A DNA stretch of 64,000 nt. It comes from SIG588 sp045654545 (GTDB taxonomy: Bacteria; Bacillota; Clostridia; Oscillospirales; Acutalibacteraceae). Shown here one piece after another: positions 33,560-42,028 of this stretch. Location: the NCBI GenBank assembly GCA_045654545.1, contig JAZONO010000076.1:15491-79490 (forward strand). The letters are read 5' to 3'. Below the pieces are notes generated by a model. The model worked only from the letters and a program-made list of their open reading frames with translations. It was not told where the DNA came from and searched no databases. A program made the position numbers and the translations under genes. Numbering within the stretch: position 1 is the stretch's first letter; each line of letters begins with the position of its first letter.

Positions 33560-34339
33560 TTGGGATTTACGATTAAAAATTATAAATCTGCTTTTACATT
33601 TGATTGGAACGAGGAATTTATCTTTAACGGAGAGGTTCATAATTTTTGGGAAATTGTTTTTATAGAAAGCGGAAAGGTGTATTCAACCGAAGAGGAGAAA
33701 ATATATACGCTTGAAGAAAATCAAATGATTTTTCACGCACCGATGGAGTTTCACCGCATAAGAACGTCCGGACAAAACAGGGCACAGGGAAAAATAATCA
33801 GCTTTGAGGCAGTTGGGCCCCTGCCCGACACAGTAAAAAACGGAGTTTTTACATTGACCGAAGAGGAAAAAGAGGATTATCATTATACCTTTTTTAAAAT
33901 ATACGCTCTTTTTAGAAACGGCAACGCCACCGAGCTTGATTATTTAGAGGCGGAAAGCAGACTAAAGGCTTTTATAATAAGAATCAGCAGAGCAAAGGCA
34001 ACCGAGAAAAAGCACAACTCCCCCTCGGCAACGGCCTATAATAAGGTTGCTTCGTTTATGGCTAATAATGTCACCCTCAATCTTTCGGTTGATGAAATTG
34101 CGAGGCAAAATTTTATAAGTACAAGTTATTTAAAACACCTGTTTGCAAAATATGCGGGGATCTCTCCCAAAAAGCATCTGGCACACCTTCAAATCCAAGC
34201 AGCAAACGAGCTGCTCGATAGCGGAAAGACGGTCGGCGAGGTGGCAGAAATGCTGAACTTTTCTTCTCCCAATTATTTCAGTACCTTTTACAAAAAGCAA
34301 ACGGGAGAACCGCCGCTTAAATACATTTCAGAGAAGTAA
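33560..34339 (+). CDS. AraC-family transcriptional regulator
   Basis: A 259-residue regulator with a cupin-like sensor at the N-terminus (FIFNGEVHNFWEIVFIESGKVYSTEEEKIYTLEENQMIFHAPMEFHRI) and a double helix-turn-helix at the C-terminus (NLSVDEIARQNFISTSYLKHLFAKYAGISPKKHL and TVGEVAEMLNFSSPNYFSTFYKKQTGEPPLKY). The sensor usually binds a sugar. Start placed at TTG because AGGAGG lies six bases upstream; the ATG 33 bases earlier has no ribosome site. It is divergent from the GH109-like gene, its likely target. Third codon positions are A/T-rich. Confidence 0.88.
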   Translation: MGFTIKNYKSAFTFDWNEEFIFNGEVHNFWEIVFIESGKVYSTEEEKIYTLEENQMIFHAPMEFHRIRTSGQNRAQGKIISFEAVGPLPDTVKNGVFTLTEEEKEDYHYTFFKIYALFRNGNATELDYLEAESRLKAFIIRISRAKATEKKHNSPSATAYNKVASFMANNVTLNLSVDEIARQNFISTSYLKHLFAKYAGISPKKHLAHLQIQAANELLDSGKTVGEVAEMLNFSSPNYFSTFYKKQTGEPPLKYISEK

Positions 34340-34379
34340 AAAGAAGATACACGATTTTTCAATCGTGTATCTTCTTTTT
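34338..34379 (+). terminator. Terminator of the AraC gene
   Basis: A 19-bp perfect stem (AAAAAGAAGATACACGATT and complement) with a four-base loop, overlapping the stop codon. Confidence 0.9.
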
Positions 34380-34389
34380 ACTGTTTTTC

Positions 34390-34418
34390 TTGCACTTATA
34401 TGTTCGATGTGATATAAT
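34390..34418 (+). promoter_or_regulatory. Promoter of the sodium symporter gene
   Basis: TTGCAC, 17-base spacer, perfect TATAAT, 52 bases before the start. Confidence 0.65.
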
Positions 34419-34470
34419 GCAAAGGAAACTTGAAAGAAATGTTAAATTGTGGTTTGAGGAGATATAGGTT

Positions 34471-35871
34471 ATGCAACGTGAACGGTTGGGAAGCCGTCTC
34501 GGCTTCATTTTGCTCAGCGCCGGTTGTGCGATCGGCGTGGGGAACGTGTGGAAATTCCCGTGGATGGCAGGTCAGTACGGCGGTGGCGCGTTTGTGCTGG
34601 TCTATCTTTTCTTTTTGTTTACGCTGGGGTTGCCTGTCATGGTGATGGAGTTTTCGCTTGGTCGCGCCAGCCAAAGCAGTCCGGTGGCTTTGTATCAAAA
34701 GTTGGAAAAACCGGGGCAGAAATGGCATTGGCACGGCTATGCGGCGCTGGTGGCAAACTTCCTTTTGATGATGTTCTACACCTCGGTCACCGGCTGGATC
34801 TTTTACTACTTTGTCTCATTTCTCAAAGGCGATATGACGGGTATCACCAATGAAGCGTCCGCTGAGCTGTTTAATACGATGTTGGCAAGTCCGCTGATCA
34901 CGGTCGGTTTTATGGCGCTGGTCGTGGTGCTCGGTTTCTTGATCCTCTCCTTCGGTTTACAAAAAGGTGTGGAGCGCATCACCAAATATATGATGGTGGC
35001 GTGGCTGTTCCTTATGATCGTGCTGGCAGTGCACAGTTTCACGCTGGGCGGTGCGGCGGAAGGTCTCTCCTTCTATTTGAAACCGGATCTTCGCAAGATC
35101 AGCGGCAGTGTGATCGTCGGCGCCATGAACCAAGCATTTTTTACCTTGAGCCTCGGTATCGGCTCGATGGCGATCTTCGGCAGTTACATTGGCAAGGAAC
35201 GCTCGCTGGCAGGGGAATCGGTCAACATTTTGTGTCTGGATACCTTTGTGGCGATTATGGCAGGTCTCATCATTTTCCCTGCGTGCTTCACCTTCGATGT
35301 GGAGCCGGGTGCCGGTCCGTCGCTTCTGTTTGTGGCGATGGCGAAGGTGTTTAACAATATGGCAGGCGGTCGCTGGTGGGGTTCGCTTTTCTTCCTGTTC
35401 ATGGTGTTCGCAGCGTTTTCCACCATCATCGCCGTGTTCGAAAACATTTTGGCCTGCGTGCGTGAACTCACCGGTTGGGGACGTGCTAAGGCGTGTGCCA
35501 TTTGCGGTGTGGCGGTGCTCGTGCTGTCGGTGCCGTGCGCACTTGGATTTAACCTGTGGTCGGATTTTGTGCCCTTTGCTTCGGGCAGCAGTGTGCTGGA
35601 TCTGGAAGACTTCCTTGTCAGCAACTGTGCGTTGCCGCTTGGTGCTTTTTGCTATATCCTGTTCTGCGTCAGCAAAAAGGGTTGGGGTTTTGACAATTTC
35701 TTAGCGGAAGCAAACACCGGTAAGGGTCTGAAACTCGGCCGTTGGATCCGTCCGTATGTGACATACGTGCTGCCGCTGATCATTGCGGCGGTGTTTGTGA
35801 TCGGCATTGCCACATTCCCATTTGCCGACGGATTTACGGTGTGGGGTTGGATCAAAGGGTTGTTTTCGTAA
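34471..35871 (+). CDS. Sodium-dependent transporter of the NSS (SNF) family
   Basis: A 466-residue transporter with eleven to twelve helices, of the LeuT-like neurotransmitter:sodium symporter family. Helix 1 shows the sodium and substrate site GFILLSAGCAIGVGNVWKFPWMAGQYGGGAFVLVYL. Helix 6 reads NQAFFTLSLGIGSMAIFGSYI, with the unwound centre. Helix 7-8 has FVAIMAGLIIFPACF. Substrates of this bacterial branch are typically amino acids (for example Trp, Tyr, Leu or Met). ATG with GAGGAG. Single-gene unit. Confidence 0.92.
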   Translation: MQRERLGSRLGFILLSAGCAIGVGNVWKFPWMAGQYGGGAFVLVYLFFLFTLGLPVMVMEFSLGRASQSSPVALYQKLEKPGQKWHWHGYAALVANFLLMMFYTSVTGWIFYYFVSFLKGDMTGITNEASAELFNTMLASPLITVGFMALVVVLGFLILSFGLQKGVERITKYMMVAWLFLMIVLAVHSFTLGGAAEGLSFYLKPDLRKISGSVIVGAMNQAFFTLSLGIGSMAIFGSYIGKERSLAGESVNILCLDTFVAIMAGLIIFPACFTFDVEPGAGPSLLFVAMAKVFNNMAGGRWWGSLFFLFMVFAAFSTIIAVFENILACVRELTGWGRAKACAICGVAVLVLSVPCALGFNLWSDFVPFASGSSVLDLEDFLVSNCALPLGAFCYILFCVSKKGWGFDNFLAEANTGKGLKLGRWIRPYVTYVLPLIIAAVFVIGIATFPFADGFTVWGWIKGLFS

Positions 35872-35908
35872 CGGTTAAAGGTGTGAAAGGATCCCCCCTC
35901 GTCCGCGG

Positions 35909-36079
35909 TTGTACATGGGCATCGGCACGGAAGATTTTCTCTATGAAAACACCCGTGGCCTCAAGAAAAAACTTGAAGAAAAGGGTTACGATTTCACCTA
36001 CCGTGAATCGCTCGGTGCCCACAACCGGGAGTTTTGGGACGAGTACATTCAGTACGTGTTGAAATGGATGTTTGCGTGA
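35909..36079 (+). pseudogene. C-terminal remnant of an esterase/acyl-hydrolase gene
   Basis: From 35909 one frame reads LYMGIGTEDFLYENTRGLKK then KLEEKGYDFTYRESLGAHNREFWDEYIQYVL and KWMFA, ending in TGA at 36079. This is the final 56 residues of a putative esterase (PF00756/S-formylglutathione-hydrolase-like fold). The catalytic His lies in GAHNREFWDEYI and the strand-Asp region in GTEDFL. No start codon with ribosome site and no Ser-containing GxSxG part are present upstream; the sodium symporter gene ends 38 bases before. It is therefore a 3' stub left by deletion of the rest of the gene. Confidence 0.8.
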
Positions 36080-36119
36080 CAGGATCGTGGATACAGCCCT
36101 TTTTTGATGCAAAAACCTC

Positions 36120-36148
36120 TTTACAAACAAAGGAAAAGCGAGTATAAT
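36120..36148 (+). promoter_or_regulatory. Promoter of aconitase
   Basis: TTTACA, 17-base spacer, perfect TATAAT, 32 bases before the start codon. Confidence 0.65.
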
Positions 36149-36180
36149 TGCAGTATATATTTTCTTTAGGAGTGATTCGC

Positions 36181-38115
36181 ATGGGTTACACCATTGCACA
36201 AAAACTGATCGCCTCGCATTTGGTCAGCGGCGAAATGAAAGCCGGTGCCGAAATCGGCTTGCGTATTGACCAAACGCTCACGCAGGATGCCACGGGCACG
36301 ATGGCATATTTGGAGTTTGAAGCGATGGGCGTGCCGCGTGTTAAGACCGAACTGTCGGTGGCGTATATCGACCACAACACTTTGCAGACGGGTTTTGAAA
36401 ACGCGGATGATCACCGTTACATCCAGTCGGTGTGCAAAAAGCACGGACTGTACTTCTCCCGTCCCGGCAACGCCATCTGCCATCAGGTGCATCTGGAACG
36501 CTTCGGCATTCCGGGCAAAACGCTGATCGGTTCGGACAGCCACACCCCCACGGGCGGCGGTATCGGTATGCTCGCCTTCGGTGCAGGCGGCTTGGACGTC
36601 GCGGTGGCGATGGGCGGCGGCACCTATTACATCACCTATCCCAAGATGGTGCGTGTCAACTTAACGGGTGCGCTGAAACCCTGGGTGGCGGCAAAGGATA
36701 TTATTCTGGAAGTGTTGCGCCGATTGTCGGTCAAGGGCGGTGTCGGTAAGATCATTGAATACGGCGGCGAGGGTGTCAAGACCTTGACCGTGCCCGAGCG
36801 CGCCACCATCACCAACATGGGTGCGGAACTGGGTGCTTCCACCTCGGTGTTCCCGTCGGACGACATCACCCGTGCATTTATGAAAGCACAGGGTCGTGAG
36901 GCGGATTGGGTGGAACTGTCGGCGGATGCGGATGCGGTGTACGATGAGATCGTGGAGATCGATCTGTCCGCGCTGGAACCGCTCGCGGCTTGCCCCCACT
37001 CACCCGATGCGGTGAAAAAGGTGTCCGAGATCGGCGAGATCAAGGTGGATCAGTGCTGTATCGGTTCGTGCACCAACTCCTCGCTTGCGGATATGCTGAA
37101 GGTGGCGGCGGTGCTGAAAGGGCGCACGGTGCATCCCGATGTGTCGCTTTCCATCGCCCCCGGTTCGAAGCAGGTGTATAATATGCTGGCAGAATGCGGT
37201 GCTCTGGCGGATATCATCGCCGCCGGTGCGCGTGTGCTGGAATGTGCGTGCGGTCCGTGCATCGGTATGGGCCAGTCTCCGAATTCGGGCGGCGTGTCCC
37301 TGCGCACCTTCAACCGCAACTTTGAAGGACGTTCCGGTACGGCGGACGGACAGGTATACCTCGTCAGCCCCGAAACGGCAGCGGTGTCCGCCATCACGGG
37401 CGTGTTCACCGATCCGCGCAAAATGGGCGAAGCGCCCGTGATCGCGATGCCGGAACACTTCCTCATCAACGACAATATGATTCTCGCGCCAGCTCCCGTG
37501 GAGGAGATGGATACGGTGGAGATCTTGCGCGGCCCGAACATCAAACCGTTCCCTGCCACCGCGCCGTTGCAGGAAACCATCGAAGCGGATGTGATGCTGA
37601 AGGTGGAGGATAACATCACCACCGACCACATCATGCCTGCCGGTGCGAAGATTTTACCGTTGCGTTCCAACATCCCTGCGATTTCGGAGCATTGCTTTGT
37701 GCGGTGCGATCCGGCATTCCCCGGCCGTTGTAAGGCGGCAGGTAGCGGTATCGTTGTGGGCGGCGCCAACTACGGTCAGGGCAGTTCGCGTGAACACGCG
37801 GCGCTGGCACCGCTCTATCTCGGTATTAAAGCGGTTATCGTGAAATCCTTTGCCCGTATTCACGTGGCAAACCTCATCAATGCCGGCATTCTGCCGCTCA
37901 CCTTTAAAAACGAGGCGGATTACGACCGCATCTCGCTTGGCGACAAGTTGGTGTTGCCGGATGTGCGCCGTCGCATTCAAAACGGCGAAGCCGTGGTGTT
38001 GCGTAACGTTTCCACGGGTGAGGAGATCGAGCTGAACGCCGATTTCTCCGAACGCCAAGTGGCGATGTTGCTCGCAGGTGGTCTTTTGGATTACACGCGT
38101 GAACAAAATAACTAA
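36181..38115 (+). CDS. acn: Aconitate hydratase
   Basis: A 644-residue iron-sulfur enzyme converting citrate to isocitrate. The [4Fe-4S] ligands are in CCIGSCTNSS and ECACGPCIGMGQSPNSGG. The substrate segment SDSHTPTGGGIGMLAFGAGGLDVAVAMGG is clear. The swivelling C-terminal domain has DNITTDHIMPAGAKILPLRSNI and NYGQGSSREHAALAPLYLG. The length fits the shorter, mitochondrial-type bacterial form (about 640 residues) found in Clostridia, not the 890-residue AcnA. ATG with TTAGGAG. It works after citrate synthase at 28950-30317. Confidence 0.95.
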   Translation: MGYTIAQKLIASHLVSGEMKAGAEIGLRIDQTLTQDATGTMAYLEFEAMGVPRVKTELSVAYIDHNTLQTGFENADDHRYIQSVCKKHGLYFSRPGNAICHQVHLERFGIPGKTLIGSDSHTPTGGGIGMLAFGAGGLDVAVAMGGGTYYITYPKMVRVNLTGALKPWVAAKDIILEVLRRLSVKGGVGKIIEYGGEGVKTLTVPERATITNMGAELGASTSVFPSDDITRAFMKAQGREADWVELSADADAVYDEIVEIDLSALEPLAACPHSPDAVKKVSEIGEIKVDQCCIGSCTNSSLADMLKVAAVLKGRTVHPDVSLSIAPGSKQVYNMLAECGALADIIAAGARVLECACGPCIGMGQSPNSGGVSLRTFNRNFEGRSGTADGQVYLVSPETAAVSAITGVFTDPRKMGEAPVIAMPEHFLINDNMILAPAPVEEMDTVEILRGPNIKPFPATAPLQETIEADVMLKVEDNITTDHIMPAGAKILPLRSNIPAISEHCFVRCDPAFPGRCKAAGSGIVVGGANYGQGSSREHAALAPLYLGIKAVIVKSFARIHVANLINAGILPLTFKNEADYDRISLGDKLVLPDVRRRIQNGEAVVLRNVSTGEEIELNADFSERQVAMLLAGGLLDYTREQNN

Positions 38116-38157
38116 ACACAAAAAACCACCCATAGGGTGGTCATAGGGATAAAATTG

Positions 38158-38200
38158 GAGAGGATGTATTGTCAAAGATACATCCTCTCTGTTTGTTTTG
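38158..38200 (+). terminator. Terminator after aconitase
   Basis: A 12-bp perfect stem (GAGAGGATGTAT / ATACATCCTCTC) with an eight-base loop and a T-rich tail. A smaller stem ACCACCC/GGGTGGT sits just before it at 38125-38141. Confidence 0.75.
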
Positions 38201-38239
38201 TGAATATTCACACCACTTCGAAAGTGGCTGTGACCCTTG

Positions 38240-38370
38240 GCCCCCCCTTGTCAGGGGGGCTGTCAAAGCTGTAGGCTTTGACTGAGGGGTAGTGGAATAA
38301 TGCAAACTCTCGATGAACTACCCCTCCGGATTCGCCCGTGGCGAATCCACCTCCCCTGACAAGGGGGGGC
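38240..38370. repeat. Cloverleaf-forming palindromic intergenic repeat
   Basis: No gene. Ends 38240-38257 and 38353-38370 are an 18-bp perfect inverted repeat (GCCCCCCCTTGTCAGGGG and complement). Inside are three further perfect stems: GTCAAAGC/GCTTTGAC (38262-38282), GAGGGGTAGT/ACTACCCCTC (38284-38326) and GGATTCGC/GCGAATCC (38328-38348). Together they make a closed four-arm figure. This shape is that of a small non-autonomous mobile or bacterial interspersed repeat. Similar GGCCCCCCTTGTCAGGGG-type elements are familiar from Ruminococcaceae genomes, as recalled and not searched. Confidence 0.85.
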
Positions 38371-38424
38371 AGGGGAAGAACTCAATTCCCAATCCCTAAC
38401 CTTAACTTCCTTAAGGCTGTCTTT

Positions 38425-39279
38425 TTATCCTTTCACGGCACCGCCCGTGACACCTTCCACATAGAACCGTTGCATGCGCAAGAACAGAGCAGTGACGGGG
38501 ATTGCCACCAACACCGATCCTGCACAGAACATGGTGAAATAGCGATAAATGTTTTCTTTGCTCACCATTTGATACAGCCCCAACGCCAGCGTGTAGTTTT
38601 GATAGTTGTCCTTCATGATTACGCTGACGAAAATGAAATCCGTCCACGGGATCATAAACGACGTGAGGGCGGTATAGGCGAGAATGGGTGCCGACATAGG
38701 CAAGGTGATGCGAAAAAAGATTTGGTGACGGGTCGCACCGTCCAGCGTGGCGGCTTCATCCAGCGAACGGGGAATGGTGTCGAAAAACCCTTTGGCGATG
38801 AAATAACTCATGCACGACCCTGCGGAGTATACCAAAATCAAGGCAATCAGCGATTGCGCCAAACCGATGATCTTCAATAAGTGATACACCGCGATCATGG
38901 TCATAAACCCCGGGAACATGCCGAGGATCAATCCGGCGTTCATAAATTTGCGCCGTGAGGGAAACCGCAGGCGGCTGAAGGTGTAACTCACCGCCAACAC
39001 CAAAAACGTGCTGAGCAAGCAGGTGAACACCGCCACCGTCAACGTGTTGGCATACCATCGAGGATAGTTGAACAATGCCGTGTCGGTGAACAGACGGCGG
39101 TAATTGTCGAGCGTCCACGTTTTGGGCAACAGATAGGGGAGATAGGCACCGCTTTCACCCCGAAATGAGAGAATGACCAGATAGACGATGGGGAGGATCC
39201 ACAGGATGCCAAGAAGCAACAGCACGAGCGAGATCAGGACGTTTACCGTGCGTTGTCGCGCGTAATAGCCGCTTTTCAT
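38425..39279 (-). CDS. Maltodextrin-type ABC permease (MalG-like)
   Basis: A 284-residue permease with six helices. The cytoplasmic EAA motif is EAATLDGATRHQIFFRITLPMSAPILAY. The N-terminus (VLISLVLLLLGILWILPIVYLVILSFRGESGAYLPYLLPKTWTLDNYRRLF) and the periplasmic YPRWYANTLTVAV match MalG. It ends MQRFYVEGVTGGAVKG, the usual MalG C-terminus (FVEGLTAGAVKG-like). It overlaps the MalF-like gene by four bases (ATGA). Ribosome site AAGGAGG. Confidence 0.92.
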   Translation of the reverse strand: MKSGYYARQRTVNVLISLVLLLLGILWILPIVYLVILSFRGESGAYLPYLLPKTWTLDNYRRLFTDTALFNYPRWYANTLTVAVFTCLLSTFLVLAVSYTFSRLRFPSRRKFMNAGLILGMFPGFMTMIAVYHLLKIIGLAQSLIALILVYSAGSCMSYFIAKGFFDTIPRSLDEAATLDGATRHQIFFRITLPMSAPILAYTALTSFMIPWTDFIFVSVIMKDNYQNYTLALGLYQMVSKENIYRYFTMFCAGSVLVAIPVTALFLRMQRFYVEGVTGGAVKG

Positions 39280-40670
39280 TGGAACTGTTCCTCCTTTCGT
39301 GCCGACGAGGACGAATTGTACACAAGCAACGATAATCCTGCCGACACCAAAAAGACGATAATGCCGATGGCGGATGCCAAATTATAGTTTTGCTGATCCA
39401 CCGTCTGTTTGTACAGCCACGTCACAAGCAGGTCGGTCTTGCCTGCTTGGTAATAGTCGAGCGACAGCGGACCGCCTCCCGTTAACAGATAGATGACGTT
39501 GAAGTTGTTGAAGTTCCCCACAAACTGGGTGATGAGGTAGGGGGTGGTGACAAACAGCATATACGGCAAGGTGATACTGAAAAAGGCGCGGATCGGCCCT
39601 GCACCGTCAATGCGGGCGCTTTCATACATATCTTCGGGAATGTTCATCAAAATGCCGCTGGTGATGAGGATGGTGTAGGGGATGCCGATCCAGATGTTGA
39701 CCACGATCACCGTGATTTTGGCGAGTATGCCGTCGCTCAAAAACGGGATGGGTTGGGTGATCCATCCCAGTTGTTGCAACAACACGTTGATGCCGCCGCC
39801 CGTCCCTTCGGAGGAGAGCAGTTGCGACATAAGCAGCAGGGTGACAAACTGCGGCACCGCAATGGGAATGACGAACAAGGTGCGCCAAAGCCCTTTGTGG
39901 CGAATACCGCGTTTGTTAATGAGCAACGCCACCGCCATACCCAAAAGGTAGTTCAAAAAGGTGGCAAAGATCGCCCACACCACCGTCCACCCGAACAGAC
40001 GAAAGAAGGTGGAGGAGGTTTGTCCGCTTCCCGAAAAAAGTGCGCGGAAATTGTCAAACCCCACCCAGGTGAACAGATTGCCGGGTGGCTGATGCGCGCG
40101 GTCGAAATTGGTGAACGCGATCAGCACCATAAATATAAGCGGCAACACGGTGAACACAAACACCAACAAGAGCGGCGGCGTGAGCAACAAGACGTGATAC
40201 TTTTTGTCGGTCAAGGCACGGCAATCTTCGAAAAAGGTGGAAAGGAGTTCCCCTTTACACTTTTTCTCTTGCGCTTGCAGTGCGGCACGCAGGTTGCCGA
40301 CATACAAACGCAAAAACAGAACGATTGCCACCAGCGTTACCACACCGAACAAGAGGATTGCCATGGAATCGTCGCCCGGTGTGATGCGATAAATGCCCAG
40401 TTCGTCATCAAACACGCGGTGTTGTGTTTCGGTGCCGAGGGTGGGGAGTTTGGCTAAATACGGCCAACCGAACCCGAACAGATAAAGAAAGAACAGGATT
40501 TGTGCGGCAAGATACAAAAGTCCGCGCCCGATCTGCCCGTGAAACAAACAGCCGCTTCCCATAAGGACAAAAGACAGACGGGTGAACGCATCACCCCGTG
40601 CGGCGGCGATCAACACGCTGTGAAGCAATCCGTCGCGGTTCTTGTTATATCGCCGTTTGGCACGTATCAT
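39276..40670 (-). CDS. Maltodextrin-type ABC permease (MalF-like)
   Basis: A 464-residue permease. The N-terminal 160 residues add extra helices (GLLYLAAQILFFLYLFGFGWPYLAKLPTLG and MAILLFGVVTLVAIVLFLRLYVGNL), and a small soluble part links to the core six helices (from LLTPPLLLVFVFTVLPLIFMVLIAFTNFD). The EAA motif is ESARIDGAGPIRAFFSITLPYM. The late part has GPLSLDYYQAGKTDLLVTWLYKQT, close to MdxF/MalF. Such an N-terminal extension is normal in MalF, although long here. It lies ten bases after the binding-protein gene. Confidence 0.92.
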   Translation of the reverse strand: MIRAKRRYNKNRDGLLHSVLIAAARGDAFTRLSFVLMGSGCLFHGQIGRGLLYLAAQILFFLYLFGFGWPYLAKLPTLGTETQHRVFDDELGIYRITPGDDSMAILLFGVVTLVAIVLFLRLYVGNLRAALQAQEKKCKGELLSTFFEDCRALTDKKYHVLLLTPPLLLVFVFTVLPLIFMVLIAFTNFDRAHQPPGNLFTWVGFDNFRALFSGSGQTSSTFFRLFGWTVVWAIFATFLNYLLGMAVALLINKRGIRHKGLWRTLFVIPIAVPQFVTLLLMSQLLSSEGTGGGINVLLQQLGWITQPIPFLSDGILAKITVIVVNIWIGIPYTILITSGILMNIPEDMYESARIDGAGPIRAFFSITLPYMLFVTTPYLITQFVGNFNNFNVIYLLTGGGPLSLDYYQAGKTDLLVTWLYKQTVDQQNYNLASAIGIIVFLVSAGLSLLVYNSSSSARKEEQFQ

Positions 40671-40680
40671 GCGCTCACTC

Positions 40681-41880
40681 CTATGCTGTGATTTGTTGTA
40701 CCATCGTGTTTAACAACACTTCCACCGTACGGGTGTAATCTTTGGCTTCCATAGCCGTGCCGAACGCTTCCAACGGGTCCCACGTGCTGCTGAGCACGTC
40801 GCGTTGCGACACACCGTGCACATTCTGTTGCGCCAAGGCGGCAAGCGCCACGTTTGCCTTCACTTTATCGCTGGCGGCGGCTTTCAAATTGGAAGGACCG
40901 ATGGCACGTGTTTCAAACCGCTTGATCTGATTTTGCTCATTGGTAAGGTATTCTGCCAGCATCATGGCTTCCAACGGAAATTTGGTGGTGGCATTGACCC
41001 CCATAAGTTTGTATCCGGCAAAACTGCTAAGTTGTTTTTGCTCGCCGCCGCAAGTAAAGGTTGGCAACTTTACAGCGGCATAACCGCTTCCCAACTTACT
41101 CTTGATGGCTTCGGCGTTCCACGTGCCCGAAACACCGGCACAGATGGTGTCACCGATGCCGCCCGTGAGCACCGCATCGTTACCGGTGACAAACGCCGGG
41201 TCGGCGCAAAACGCCTTGATGGCTTCACCTGCCTGCTTGCCTTGTGTGTTGTTGAAATCGCAGGTTTGCTTGCCGTTGCTGTCCAGCCCCAGTTTGCACC
41301 CCGCGCCCAGGAAGAAGGAGGCATTATACCATCCGTTGGACACATCCATATACACCCGTTTTCCGGCGCGGTTGGCGGCGGCGAGCAGACCGTCCAGCGT
41401 TTGAACGTCGCTTTCCTTCAAAACACGGCTGTCGTAATACAGAAAATACCCGTTGTCCGCCGTGATGGGATAGGCAAACAAACGATCGCCCACCGAGGCG
41501 GCTTTCACCGAACCTTCGCTGTTTTCGGTGGTAATGGTTTCCTTGTTACGTGTGATCTCATACAGCGCACCTGCACGGTGAAGGTCATTTAACTGGTCGT
41601 CGGAAAAGGCAAACAAATCGCCTGCCGCGGCAGGATCTTCCAACACACGCGTCTTTGCCTCGTCTTCGCCCACCACCCCCAGTGTGATGTTATAGGTTTT
41701 GCCGTCGTCGGCGTGCTCTTTTTTGAAGGCTTCGATCATTTCGGACAACATCGTTTGATCTTCGCCCGAACCCCATACTTTCAGGGTGACGGTGTTGTCG
41801 TCGGCCTTGCGGCGGCATCCCGTTGGTATCAACATCGCAATCGCAAGCAAAACGGCGGCGATACGGTATATCGTTTTCAT
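40681..41880 (-). CDS. Maltodextrin-type substrate-binding lipoprotein (MalE-like)
   Basis: A 399-residue exported binding protein. The signal peptide ends in lipobox LIPTGC, so it should be lipid-anchored. The mature protein has the family-1 solute-binding look: LKVWGSGEDQTMLSEMIEAFKKEHADDGKTYNITLGVVGEDEAKTRVLEDPAAAGDLFAFSDDQLNDL, very similar to clostridial maltose/maltodextrin-binding proteins. Start placed at the second Met (KTIYRIAAVLLAI) because AAAGGAG is at the right distance. No MsmX/MalK-type ATPase is encoded beside it, so it must share one from elsewhere. Confidence 0.92.
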   Translation of the reverse strand: MKTIYRIAAVLLAIAMLIPTGCRRKADDNTVTLKVWGSGEDQTMLSEMIEAFKKEHADDGKTYNITLGVVGEDEAKTRVLEDPAAAGDLFAFSDDQLNDLHRAGALYEITRNKETITTENSEGSVKAASVGDRLFAYPITADNGYFLYYDSRVLKESDVQTLDGLLAAANRAGKRVYMDVSNGWYNASFFLGAGCKLGLDSNGKQTCDFNNTQGKQAGEAIKAFCADPAFVTGNDAVLTGGIGDTICAGVSGTWNAEAIKSKLGSGYAAVKLPTFTCGGEQKQLSSFAGYKLMGVNATTKFPLEAMMLAEYLTNEQNQIKRFETRAIGPSNLKAAASDKVKANVALAALAQQNVHGVSQRDVLSSTWDPLEAFGTAMEAKDYTRTVEVLLNTMVQQITA

Positions 41881-41957
41881 GTGACCCACTCCTTTGTTTT
41901 CTTTCTCCTATTTTGTGCTGTGTGTTTCTCGTTATGCGGCAGTGGTGTTTCTTTCCG

Positions 41958-42005
41958 TTGACAAAATACGACAAGTTCGATATACTTTTTTCTAGGTTAA
42001 ACCTA
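41958..42005 (+). promoter_or_regulatory. Promoter of the acyltransferase gene with palindromic operator
   Basis: Perfect TTGACA at 41958, 17-base spacer, TATACT at 41981. TAGGTTAAACCTA, a perfect palindrome, follows at 41993-42005, over the expected transcription start. The same core stands in the same place at the padR promoter (48419). Confidence 0.7.
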
Positions 42006-42028
42006 AGGGGTGTTAACGGAGGAACAAT

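Noticed and set aside
41993..42005. Reading the AGGTTAAACC palindrome as a DtxR/IdeR iron box
   Set aside because: The half-site begins TTAGGTTA but the palindrome is only 13-15 bases, shorter than the 19-base box, and no iron-related gene is next to it.
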